Shown: in pieces, positions 7,213-15,039 of the stretch | How positions within the stretch are numbered: position 1 is the stretch's first letter | How the letters are laid out: every line of letters starts with the position of its first letter | From: JACCVL01 sp963704295 | GTDB taxonomy: Bacteria; Actinomycetota; Actinomycetes; Propionibacteriales; Nocardioidaceae | Length of the DNA: 64,000 bases | Direction: 5' to 3' | NCBI GenBank assembly: GCA_963704295.1 | Contig: OY969884.1 | Span: forward strand, 372,001 to 436,000 | Notes under the pieces: generated by a model | What the model was told of the DNA's origin: nothing | Database searches by the model: none | The model's input: the letters and a program-made list of their open reading frames with translations, nothing else | Position numbers and translations under genes: made by a program

Positions 7213-8319
7213 TCACCGCTCGGACCGGTCGCGCGCGACCGGGCGCGGCATCGGGGTCCAGATGTCCGGCCCGATGCAGCGCTGCAGGGTCTCCCGCAGC
7301 AGCGCCGCCATCGAATAGTCCGGGTCTGCCTTCGCGCACCGGTCCAACGCACACCAGGCGCTCGCCCCGTCCCCGCTGAGCCAGGCGGCGAACGCCGTCA
7401 GCGCCAGCACGGCGGGCTCGTACGGCGGCACCGCCCGGCGGGCGACCTGGGTCCACAGCGCCAGCTGCTGCTCCGCGTCCTCCCGCGACATCCGCCCCCA
7501 GGCCGCGTCACGGACCGGCACGAACGAGCACCACACCGACAGCGTCGCCGCGTGCTCCAGGCTGACCGCCTGCTCGACCAGACGCGGGTCGCCGCCAGGC
7601 TCGCCGAGCAGGATGTCGAGCAGCGACGTCACCCGCCCACCACCGACCTGGCCGGCCGCCTCGACCACCGGGCGTGTCGGGCGGTGCAGCTGCCGCTGGG
7701 ACCGCAGACCCAGCAGGACGACCGCCTCGTCCTCGGCCACCCGCGTCGCACGTCTCGCGTCCACCCGCTCGGGACCGCTGATGGCCGCGAAGCGTTCGAC
7801 CAACGCATCCCGGTCACGGACCACCAGCCGTCCGGCGAGAGTCGCCTCCGCGCGGAGCTCGGTGGTCCGCGGGTCGTACGGCGTCCCGGTGGACGGGCAG
7901 CACAGCTCGTCTCGACACGACATCGACCAGTACCGGGCGCCATCGCTGCGCAGCACGTCCAGGAGCTCCAGCCCGGCCCGCTCGACCCGGTCCGCGGCCA
8001 CGCGGGCCACCTGCTCGGCCGCCCGGTGCACCGAGAAGACGACCACCGCGACCCGGGTACACCCCTGGAGGCAGACCGCCGCCGTCACGTGCTCGGCGAG
8101 CGCCGGGGCGTGCTCGGCGATCTGGTGCGGCGCCGGCAGGTCCACCCGGACCTGGAAGCCTGGGTGCCGGCCGGTGACACCGATGAGCACCAGCGACTCG
8201 GTCGGGTCGAAGCCCAGCGTCACGGGCACCAGCGCCAGCAGGTCCGGCACCGAGCGAACGCGCAGGACCGGCACCCGACGGGGAGCGCCGGACCCGGCCG
8301 GCTCGTCGTCGATGCTCAT
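7213..8319 (-). CDS. DUF4192 family protein
   Basis: A 368-residue cytoplasmic protein of the actinobacterial DUF4192 family; the function is unknown. Family marks are the N-terminal LLALVPVTLGFDPTESLVLIG and the central SMSCRDELCCPSTGTPYDP with paired cysteines; the C-terminal half is helical and ends with WLSGDGASAWCALDRC and DPDYSMAALLRETLQR. The ATG at 8319 gives the expected family N-terminus. It is divergent from dinB, with about 120 bases of shared upstream DNA. Two ctgtggac words occur there, but I see no LexA-type box. Confidence 0.85.
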   Translation of the reverse strand: MSIDDEPAGSGAPRRVPVLRVRSVPDLLALVPVTLGFDPTESLVLIGVTGRHPGFQVRVDLPAPHQIAEHAPALAEHVTAAVCLQGCTRVAVVVFSVHRAAEQVARVAADRVERAGLELLDVLRSDGARYWSMSCRDELCCPSTGTPYDPRTTELRAEATLAGRLVVRDRDALVERFAAISGPERVDARRATRVAEDEAVVLLGLRSQRQLHRPTRPVVEAAGQVGGGRVTSLLDILLGEPGGDPRLVEQAVSLEHAATLSVWCSFVPVRDAAWGRMSREDAEQQLALWTQVARRAVPPYEPAVLALTAFAAWLSGDGASAWCALDRCAKADPDYSMAALLRETLQRCIGPDIWTPMPRPVARDRSER

Positions 8320-8442
8320 GCCAGCAGCCTGGGTCCGGCGTGGTGCCCCACGCCGACGCGCGTCCGGCGGCTGTGGACGGCGGGCAGCGCGGACCGGTCT
8401 GTGGACCGACCGGGGTCGGCACCGGGCTGCGAGCATGGACGC

Positions 8443-9789
8443 ATGCGAGCGGCGCCGACGGTCCTGCACCTGGACCTCGACGCGTTCTACGCCTCGGTGG
8501 AGCAGCGGGACAAGCCGTCCCTGCGCGGCAAGCCGGTCGTGGTGGGCGGCGTCGGTGGCCGCGGGGTGGTCGCCACCGCGTCGTACGAGGCCCGCGCGTT
8601 CGGGATCCGGTCGGCGATGTCGACGGCCGAGGCCCGCGGCCGCTGCCCGCACGCCGCCTTCCTGTCCTCCCGCTTCCCCGCCTACCGGCAGGCGAGCGAG
8701 CTGGTGATGGCCGAGCTGCGCGCGCTGTCCCCGCTGGTCGAGCCGCTGTCGCTGGACGAGGCCTTCGTCGACCTGGCCCCGACCTCCCAGACGGCCGGGC
8801 TGGACGAGGTCCGCGCGGTCGCGGCCAGGCTGCGCGACCGCGTGGCGGAGGTCACCGGCGGGCTGACCGCCTCGGTCGGGGCGGCCACGTCCAAGCTGGT
8901 CGCCAAGGTGGCGAGCGACCTGGACAAGCCCGACGGGCTCGTCGTCGTGCAGCCGGGAACCGAGCGTGAGCTGCTGGCCCCGTTGCCGGTACGGGTGCTG
9001 CCCGGCGTCGGACCGGCCACCGAGACCCGATTGCGGCGGCTCGGGGTGCAGTCCGTCGCCGACCTGGCGGCCCTGCCGGTCGACGAGCTGGTCCGCGAGG
9101 TGGGCCGGGCCAGCGGCGAGACGCTCGCCCGGCTGGCGCGCGCGGACGATGACCGCCCGATCGTGTCCGAGCGGGAGACCAAGTCGGTCTCGGTGGAGGA
9201 CACGTTCGACACCGACCTGACCGATCCGGCGCTGCTGCACGCCCTCACCGACCGGATGGCGGCCCGGGTGGTGCAGCGGCTGCACGAGGCCCGGTTGTCC
9301 GGCCGGACCGTCACGTTGAAGGTACGGCTGCACGACTTCACCACCCACACTCGCGCCGCCACGCTGCCCGGTCCGACGGACAGTCGCCGCGTGGTCTGCG
9401 CCCTGGCTCGGCGGCTGCTGGACGAGTCCGACACCAGCGGCGGGGTCCGGCTGCTCGGGGTGGGGGTGTCCGGGCTGGCCGACTGGATCCAGGACGACCT
9501 GTTCGACGGTGCGCTGAACGGCGCTGTCGACGAGTCGCACACCCCGGCCGCCGCGGACGCGTTGGCCCTCGCCGCCACCCTGCAGCGACATGACCGGCGC
9601 GACGTGCACACCCCTGGCGCCGACGTCGTGCACGCCGTGCACGGTCGCGGCTGGGTGTGGGGTTCGGGCCTCGGCCGGGTCACCGTCCGGTTCGAGACCG
9701 CAGCGTCGGGGCCGGGACCGGTCCGCACCTTCGCCGCCGACGACCCTGAGCTGCACGTCGCCGAGCCCGAGTCGGCCACGGTCGGCTAG
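8443..9789 (+). CDS. dinB: DNA polymerase IV (Y-family, translesion)
   Basis: A 448-residue Y-family polymerase that copies past damaged bases. Motifs in order: LHLDLDAFYASVEQ (catalytic Asp and steric-gate Phe/Tyr), the SYEARAFGIRSAM segment that binds the incoming nucleotide, SLDEAFVDL (catalytic Asp-Glu), the helix-hairpin-helix LLPVRVLPGVGPATETRL-like segment, and a little-finger domain ending near residue 350. The C-terminal 90 residues extend beyond the core. They include a tail domain with HAVHGRGWVWGSGLGRVTVRFE, a pattern seen in actinobacterial DinB proteins. ATG 8443 is used; the longer open frame to 7135 overlaps the DUF4192 gene and is not supported. Confidence 0.93.
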   Translation: MRAAPTVLHLDLDAFYASVEQRDKPSLRGKPVVVGGVGGRGVVATASYEARAFGIRSAMSTAEARGRCPHAAFLSSRFPAYRQASELVMAELRALSPLVEPLSLDEAFVDLAPTSQTAGLDEVRAVAARLRDRVAEVTGGLTASVGAATSKLVAKVASDLDKPDGLVVVQPGTERELLAPLPVRVLPGVGPATETRLRRLGVQSVADLAALPVDELVREVGRASGETLARLARADDDRPIVSERETKSVSVEDTFDTDLTDPALLHALTDRMAARVVQRLHEARLSGRTVTLKVRLHDFTTHTRAATLPGPTDSRRVVCALARRLLDESDTSGGVRLLGVGVSGLADWIQDDLFDGALNGAVDESHTPAAADALALAATLQRHDRRDVHTPGADVVHAVHGRGWVWGSGLGRVTVRFETAASGPGPVRTFAADDPELHVAEPESATVG

Positions 9790-9799
9790 CGTCACGGAC

Positions 9800-11950
9800 G
9801 TGTCCGACTCCCTCTCCCCACCGCAGGCGGCGCAGGCAGCACACCAGCGCACCCACCACGGCGACACGGTCGACGACCCGTACGAGTGGCTGCGGGACAA
9901 GCAGAACCCCGCCGTCATCGCCCACCTCGAGGCGGAGAACGCGTACACCGAGGCGCGGACCAGCCATCTGTCCGGCCTGCGCGAGCGGATCTTCGAGGAG
10001 ATCAGGCAGCGCACTCAGGAGACCGACATGTCGGTGCCGACCCGCCGGGGCGGCTGGTGGTACTTCTCCCGCACGATCGAGGGCAAGCAGTACGGCGTGC
10101 ACTGCCGCGCCCCGGTCGCCGGCACCGACGAGTGGGACCCGCCGCGGGTCGAGCCCGGTCAGTCGCTCACCGGTGAGCAGGTGCTGCTCGACGGCAACGT
10201 CGAGGCGGAGGGGCACGCGTTCTTCTCGCTCGGCGCCTTCGACGTCAGCGGCGACGGCAGGCTGCTCGCCTACTCCGTCGACACCGTCGGCGACGAGCGC
10301 TACCTGCTGCGCTTCAAGGACCTCGAGTCGGGCACGCTGCTCCCGGACGAGGTTCCGGACACGAGCTACTCGACAGCCTGGTCGCAGGACGGCTCCACCG
10401 TTTTCTACACCACGGTCGACGACGCCTGGCGGCCGGACAAGATCTGGCGGCACGTGCTGGGCACGCCGGTGGCGGACGACCAGGTGGTGCACCACGAGAC
10501 CGACGACCGGTTCTGGGTGGGCGTGGGCAGCACCCGCAGTCGCCGCTTCCTGGTGATCGCCGCATCGTCGAAGGTCACCAGCGAGATGCGGGTTCTCGAG
10601 TCCGACGATCCGGCCGGGACGTTCCGGATCGTCGCGCCCCGGCGGCCGGGAATCGAGTACTCCGTCGAGCACGCCGTCGTGGCGGGAGAGGACCGCTTTC
10701 TCGTGCTGCACAACGACGGCGCGGAGAACTTCACCCTGGCCTCGGCGCCCGCCGACTCCCCCGGGCCGGACAACTGGACCGAGGTGCTCGCGCACCGCGA
10801 GGAGGTCCGCCTCGTCGACGTCGAAGCGTTCGCGACCCACCTCGTCGTCGGGTACCGCCGCGGTGCCCTGCCGCGGACCGCGGTGCTGCCGCTGACGGCG
10901 TCTGGCTTCGGAACGGCGGAGGAGATCAGCTTCGACGAGGAGCTGTACGGCTGCCACCCTGCCGCCAACCCCGAGTGGGACCAGCCGCACGTACGCGTCG
11001 CGTACACCTCCTTCGTCACCCCGGCCACCGTCTACGACCAGTTCGTGGCCGACGGCCGACGGGTGCTGCGCAAGCAGCAGCCGGTGCTCGGCGGCTACGA
11101 CCCGGCCGACTACGAGCAGCACCGCGAGTGGGCCACCGCCGACGACGGCACCCAGGTGCCGATCTCGGTGGTCTGCCGGGTCGGCACGCCGCGTGACGGC
11201 AGCGCGCCGGCGGTGCTGTACGGCTACGGCTCGTACGAGATCAGCATCGACCCCGCGTTCTCGGTGCCGCGGCTGTCGTTGCTGGACCGCGGTGTGGTGT
11301 GGGCGGTGGCACACGTGCGCGGTGGCGGTGAGATGGGCCGACACTGGTACGAGAACGGCAAGACCGGTCGCAAGCGGAACACCTTCACCGACTACGTCGT
11401 CTGCGCCCGGCATCTGGCCAGCACCGGCTGGTCGTCGCCGGAACGGACCGTGGCCTTCGGTGGCAGCGCCGGTGGGCTGCTCGTCGGCGCCGCGCTCAAC
11501 CTGGCCCCCGAGGCGTTCGGTGGCGCCGTGGCCGCGGTGCCCTTCGTCGACGCGCTCACCTCCGTGCTGGACCCGTCACTCCCGCTCACCGTGACCGAGT
11601 GGGACGAGTGGGGCGACCCGCTGCACGACGCGAGCGTGTACGCCTACATCAAGTCCTACACGCCCTACGAGAACGTCACCGACGCCGCGTATCCGCCGGT
11701 CCTCGCCACCACCAGCCTGAACGACACCCGGGTGCTCTACGTGGAGCCGGCCAAGTGGGTGGCCCGGCTCCGGGCGCGCAACGGCGGCGCGCCGCACGTG
11801 CTGCTCAAGACCGAGATGAGCGCCGGACACGGCGGTGTCAGCGGCCGCTACGAGTCCTGGCGCGAGCGCGCTTTCGAGTACGCCTGGATCCTCGACACCC
11901 TCGGCGCCCCCCACGACCCGCCGGAGCGGCGGCCGGGCGACCGAGACTGA
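9800..11950 (+). CDS. ptrB: Oligopeptidase B (S9A serine peptidase)
   Basis: A 716-residue prolyl-oligopeptidase-family enzyme that cleaves short peptides after basic residues. The N-terminal segment (DPYEWLRDKQNP) is the family entry motif. Residues about 75-430 form the beta-propeller that gates access, and residues about 460-716 form the alpha/beta hydrolase. The catalytic triad is visible: Ser556 in FGGSAGGLL, Asp642 in NDTRVLY and His677 in SAGHGG. There is no signal peptide, so it acts in the cytoplasm. The GTG at 9800 follows the dinB stop by ten bases. S9A specificity for Arg/Lys is inferred from family membership (DEELYGCHPAANPEWDQP-type oligopeptidase B sequence). Confidence 0.9.
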   Translation: MSDSLSPPQAAQAAHQRTHHGDTVDDPYEWLRDKQNPAVIAHLEAENAYTEARTSHLSGLRERIFEEIRQRTQETDMSVPTRRGGWWYFSRTIEGKQYGVHCRAPVAGTDEWDPPRVEPGQSLTGEQVLLDGNVEAEGHAFFSLGAFDVSGDGRLLAYSVDTVGDERYLLRFKDLESGTLLPDEVPDTSYSTAWSQDGSTVFYTTVDDAWRPDKIWRHVLGTPVADDQVVHHETDDRFWVGVGSTRSRRFLVIAASSKVTSEMRVLESDDPAGTFRIVAPRRPGIEYSVEHAVVAGEDRFLVLHNDGAENFTLASAPADSPGPDNWTEVLAHREEVRLVDVEAFATHLVVGYRRGALPRTAVLPLTASGFGTAEEISFDEELYGCHPAANPEWDQPHVRVAYTSFVTPATVYDQFVADGRRVLRKQQPVLGGYDPADYEQHREWATADDGTQVPISVVCRVGTPRDGSAPAVLYGYGSYEISIDPAFSVPRLSLLDRGVVWAVAHVRGGGEMGRHWYENGKTGRKRNTFTDYVVCARHLASTGWSSPERTVAFGGSAGGLLVGAALNLAPEAFGGAVAAVPFVDALTSVLDPSLPLTVTEWDEWGDPLHDASVYAYIKSYTPYENVTDAAYPPVLATTSLNDTRVLYVEPAKWVARLRARNGGAPHVLLKTEMSAGHGGVSGRYESWRERAFEYAWILDTLGAPHDPPERRPGDRD

Positions 11951-12038
11951 GAACTCCCTGAGAACGGCAACGATCCGACGGCCTCGCTCGTCCAACCAGA
12001 AGAGTGGCCGATCGCGGCCACCAACCGGAATCCGCACC

Positions 12039-12058
12039 TGTGACGAAGTGTTGTCACA
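12039..12058. promoter_or_regulatory. Palindrome upstream of the group-2 sigma factor
   Basis: TGTGAC and GTCACA, separated by eight bases, form a perfect inverted repeat 38 bases ahead of the GTG of the sigma gene. It is a candidate operator for a dimeric regulator. The spacing is wider than the TGTGA-N6-TCACA of CRP-type proteins, so the binder is unknown. Confidence 0.35.
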
Positions 12059-12095
12059 AGGTGTGAGAATCGGGACCAGGGAGAGGGTTGTCAGC

Positions 12096-13070
12096 GTGGC
12101 GCAGACCACTACGACGCGGGGCCGGACGCCGCAGCGCGACCGGGACGGCGTGGACGGCAGGGACAGCGTCGGGATGTACCTCGACGAGATCGCGCGCACT
12201 CCACTGCTGGACGCCGCGATGGAGGTCGAGCTGAGCAAGGCGATCGAGGCCGGCCTGTTCGCCGAGCAGCTGCTCGCCGAGGGCAGGGTCGGTCGCCGCC
12301 GCGGTGGCGCACCCAAGTCCGCCACGGAGGCCGAGCTGGAGTGGCTGGCGGCCGAGGGGCGCCGGGCGATGCAGCAGTTCACCACCGCCAACCTGCGGTT
12401 GGTGGTCTCCATCGCCCGCAAGTACGGACGGAACCAGATGCCGATGCTGGACCTGATCCAGGAAGGCAACACCGGCCTGATCCGCGCGGTGGAGAAGTTC
12501 GACTACGCCAAGGGCTACAAGTTCTCCACCTACGCGACCTGGTGGGTGCGACAGGCGATCACGCGGGGCGTGGCGCAGCAGGCCCGGGTCGTGCGACTGC
12601 CGGTGCACGTGGTGGAGGAGCTGAATCAGATCGGCGCCGCCCGGCGCACTCTGGAGCGCCAGCTCGGGCGCGAGCCGGAGGCCGAGGAGCTGGCCGCCGA
12701 GCTGGCGATGGACCTCGGCCGCGTCGTCGACCTGATCCGCTGGGGCCGCGACCATGTGAGCCTCGACACCCCGGTGGACGACGACGGTGACACCTCGCTC
12801 GGCGATCTGGTCGCCCGGGAGGGCGCACCGGGACCGGACATGACGCTGCTGGACCGGGAGTCCCGGGACCGGCTGACTGCCCTGGTCGACCGGTTGGACG
12901 AGCGCGAGGCCGACATCATCCGGTCCCGCTTCGGGCTGGTCGACGGCCGGATCCACAAGCTGGCCGACATCGGGGTCCGGCACGGGATCTCTGCCGAGCG
13001 GGTCCGCCAGCTGGAGCGGGAGGCGCTGGCCCGGCTGCGGGCGATCGCCGATCCGGACCTGGCCGCCTGA
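12096..13070 (+). CDS. Group-2 sigma-70 factor (SigB/HrdD-like)
   Basis: A 324-residue non-essential-type relative of the principal sigma factor. It has region 1.2 (DSVGMYLDEIARTPLLDAAM), region 2 (ANLRLVVSIARKYGRNQ through GYKFSTYATWWVRQAI), region 3 and region 4 ending ISAERVRQLEREAL. It lacks the long Lys/Ala-rich N-terminus of the principal factor, which marks it as group 2. Start is the GTG at 12096, with GGAGAGG eight bases upstream. Such factors usually recognise promoters like the housekeeping ones and serve stress or stationary phase; that role is inferred. The 145-base gap before it holds a TGTGAC/GTCACA palindrome. No anti-sigma gene is adjacent. Confidence 0.93.
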   Translation: MAQTTTTRGRTPQRDRDGVDGRDSVGMYLDEIARTPLLDAAMEVELSKAIEAGLFAEQLLAEGRVGRRRGGAPKSATEAELEWLAAEGRRAMQQFTTANLRLVVSIARKYGRNQMPMLDLIQEGNTGLIRAVEKFDYAKGYKFSTYATWWVRQAITRGVAQQARVVRLPVHVVEELNQIGAARRTLERQLGREPEAEELAAELAMDLGRVVDLIRWGRDHVSLDTPVDDDGDTSLGDLVAREGAPGPDMTLLDRESRDRLTALVDRLDEREADIIRSRFGLVDGRIHKLADIGVRHGISAERVRQLEREALARLRAIADPDLAA

Positions 13071-13083
13071 CCCGCACCAGGGC

Positions 13084-13690
13084 TCAGCGGGCGCGGCCGG
13101 CGGCCTCGGCGAGCCGGCTCCACAAGGCGTCGACCTGCGCGTCCAGCGCCGCCAGCGACCCGGAGTTGTCGACGACCTCGTCCGCGGCGGCGAGCCGGTC
13201 GGAGCGGGACGCCTGCGCGCTGATCCGCGACCGAGCGTCGTCCACCGCGCAGGCCGCGCACTGACACCAGTCGTCCGAACCGGACGTCGTCAGGAGCGTC
13301 GACGACGACCACGACGTCGAAGTCCTGCTGCTGACCGGTCTCGACCAGCAGCGGAATGTCGTGGACCACCACCGCGTCGACGTCGGCGGCCCGCTCGATC
13401 TCCCGCGCCCGGGCCCGCACCCGCGGGTGCACCACGGCCTCCAGCCGGCGGCGGGCCGCCTCATCACCGAAGACGCGCCGGCCGAGGGTCGCCCGGTCGA
13501 GGGTCCCGTCCGCGGCGAGCACGTCGGCGCCGAAGGCGGCCACCACCTCGGCCAGCCCGTCGGATCCGGCCGCCACTGCTTCCCGGGCGAGCAGGTCGGC
13601 GTCGATCACGACCGCACCGTGCGCGGCCAGCCGGCGGCTGACCTCGCTCTTCCCGGAGCCGATCCCGCCGGTCAGGCCCACCCGCAGCAC
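13084..13690 (-). pseudogene. coaE: Dephospho-CoA kinase, frameshifted in this sequence
   Basis: CoaE adds the 3'-phosphate in the last step of coenzyme A synthesis. The first reading frame has the P-loop LTGGIGSGKSEVSRRL, DADLLAREAV, VVHPRVRARA and VVVVVDAPDDVR; it then leaves the family pattern at about 13250. A second frame resumes exactly there with AVDDARSRISAQASRSDRLA and ends at 13084 with a normal CoaE C-terminus. The junction lies within 13246-13249 and is a net +1. Joined, the protein is about 201 residues, the usual length. Because CoaE is normally essential and both halves look fully conserved, a sequence error is more likely than true loss. Position beside rpsA and polA is conserved in Actinobacteria. 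It converges on the sigma gene with 13 bases between. Confidence 0.85.
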
Positions 13691-13723
13691 GGCGTCAGCG
13701 TGCCAGACGCCCGGAGCGGCAGC

Positions 13724-14695
13724 TCAGCCCGTGACCAGCGCGCCGCGAAACGTGCGCCGGTACTGCTGCGGTGAGGTGCCGCGCGCCTGCGCGAAGTGGT
13801 GCCGCAACACGGCCGCCGTGCCGAAGCCAGCCCGCCGCGCCACCATCTCGACCGGCAGGTCGCTCGCCTCGAGCAGCCGCTCCGCGAGCAGGATGCGCTG
13901 GTCGGTGACCCACTGGTGCGGGGTGCTGCCGGTCTCGGCCCGGAACCGGCGGGCGAAGGTTCGCTCGGACAGCCGGGCGCGGGCAGCCAGCCGGGACACC
14001 GAGAGGTCTTCGTCGAGGTGCTCGGCGATCCACTCCAGCACCGGACCGAGCGTCTCCGCGTCGCTGGTCGGGACGGGGGTCTGGATGAACTGGGCCTGAC
14101 CGCCCTCTCGGTGCGGCGGCACGACCATCCGGCGGGCGACGGCGGTGGCCGCCCCGGCACCGTACGACTGCCGGACCAGGTGCAGGCAGGCGTCGATCGC
14201 CGCCGCGGTGCCGGCGCTGGTCACAATCGGGCCGTCCTCGACGTAGAGGACGTCGGGGTCGACCCGCGCACGCGGGAACTGGGCGGCCAGCCGGTCGGCG
14301 TGCCGCCAGTGCGTCGTGCAGCGGCGGTCGTCGAGCAGCCCGGCCTCGCCGAGCACGAACGCGCCAACGCACAGCGACAGCACCTGTGCCCCCCGGTCGA
14401 CCGCGGCCCGCAGCGTCCGGCCGAGCGCGTCGGCGTCGTCAGTGCCACCCGGGACCGCGGGCACCACGAGCAGGTCCGCCGACTCGGCCCGCTGCAGGTC
14501 GTGTTCGACGTGCAGGTCGAACCCGCTGTCGGTCCGCACCCGGCCCGGTCGGGCGGCGCAGACGGCGAAGTCGGCCACCGGCACCCCGTCGTCGGACCGG
14601 TCCTGACCGAACGTCTCGCAGACCACGCCGACCTCGAAGGGCGACACCCCGTCGCCAACCAGCACCGCCACGTTCGTGATCACGGTCCCGAGCAT
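13724..14695 (-). CDS. GlxA/FtrA-type transcriptional regulator (DJ-1/PfpI plus AraC domain)
   Basis: A 323-residue regulator. Residues 1-185 form a DJ-1/PfpI-like (class I glutamine amidotransferase-like) sensor with the nucleophile-elbow region LSLCVGAFVLGEAGLL, whose cysteine is retained. Residues about 215-320 form an AraC-type double helix-turn-helix: LSVSRLAARARLSERTFARR, then PVEMVARRAGFG and a typical closing ARGTSPQQYRRTF. The ligand is unknown. It is divergent from a gene for a 57-residue membrane protein, and the short shared region carries several TGGCAG half-sites, so self-regulation and control of that small gene are plausible. Confidence 0.9.
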   Translation of the reverse strand: MLGTVITNVAVLVGDGVSPFEVGVVCETFGQDRSDDGVPVADFAVCAARPGRVRTDSGFDLHVEHDLQRAESADLLVVPAVPGGTDDADALGRTLRAAVDRGAQVLSLCVGAFVLGEAGLLDDRRCTTHWRHADRLAAQFPRARVDPDVLYVEDGPIVTSAGTAAAIDACLHLVRQSYGAGAATAVARRMVVPPHREGGQAQFIQTPVPTSDAETLGPVLEWIAEHLDEDLSVSRLAARARLSERTFARRFRAETGSTPHQWVTDQRILLAERLLEASDLPVEMVARRAGFGTAAVLRHHFAQARGTSPQQYRRTFRGALVTG

Positions 14696-14704
14696 CGCTC
14701 AGAG

Positions 14705-14777
14705 TTGGCAGAAAATCAATGCACACTGTCATATCTGCCACTGGTGGCGGGAAGTAGCGGGTCGCAGAATTACTGCC
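14705..14777. promoter_or_regulatory. Candidate operator region with repeated TGGCAG half-sites
   Basis: TGGCAGA (14706-14712) and TCTGCCA (14734-14740) form a perfect 7-bp inverted repeat with a 21-base spacer. A further GCAG-AATTA-CTGC palindrome lies at 14764-14776, one base before the ATG of the small membrane protein gene. All sit in the divergent region next to the GlxA-type regulator, so they are likely binding sites for it. Binding is inferred, not shown. Confidence 0.5.
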
Positions 14778-14951
14778 ATGACCACTTTCCTGCTCCTCCT
14801 CATCCTCGCCATCGGTGTCGTGGTCGCGGCCACCTGGGAGCTCGTGCACGAGCTCCGGTCGGATGGTTACGGGCATCACCCCGCCCCGCGCAGCCACGAG
14901 TACGAGGGCCTCCCGGCGCCGTCGCACCGGGGCCTCGGCTACCCCTACTGA
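14778..14951 (+). CDS. 57-residue membrane protein
   Basis: A small protein with one strongly hydrophobic N-terminal helix (TFLLLLILAIGVVVAATWEL) and a polar tail rich in His, Pro and Gly (GYGHHPAPRSHEYEG). I do not recognise a family. It lies divergent to the GlxA-type regulator, and the palindrome ending directly at its ATG suggests control by that protein. The 14676 start is not used because it would read through the operator region and adds an unrelated hydrophilic leader. It could be a stress- or membrane-associated peptide; nothing in the sequence tells which. Confidence 0.6.
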   Translation: MTTFLLLLILAIGVVVAATWELVHELRSDGYGHHPAPRSHEYEGLPAPSHRGLGYPY

Positions 14952-14958
14952 CCCCCAA

Positions 14959-15030
14959 CCACAAGAAGCGGGCCACGATCCGCGACTTTTGCAGCCTGCA
15001 AAAGTCGCGGATCGTGACCCGTTCTTGTGG
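14959..15030 (-). terminator. Very long near-perfect hairpin after rpsA
   Basis: Two arms of 35 and 34 bases fold around a 3-base loop (14994-14996) with one bulged base and a single mismatch. Read on the minus strand that mismatch becomes a G-U wobble, so the RNA made from rpsA folds best. It starts ten bases after the rpsA stop. No T-run follows. It may end rpsA transcription, but it is much longer than an ordinary terminator and could be a dispersed palindromic repeat. Confidence 0.6.
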
Positions 15031-15039
15031 GGTGGCTGG

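Noticed and set aside
8320..10014. Extension of the DUF4192 frame to 10014 on the minus strand
   Set aside because: The added 560 residues lie opposite dinB and the start of ptrB and are compositionally biased; the ATG at 8319 fits the family.
12039..12058. A CRP/cAMP-type binding site
   Set aside because: The half-sites match, but the spacing is ten bases between TGTGA and TCACA instead of six; kept only as an unassigned palindrome.
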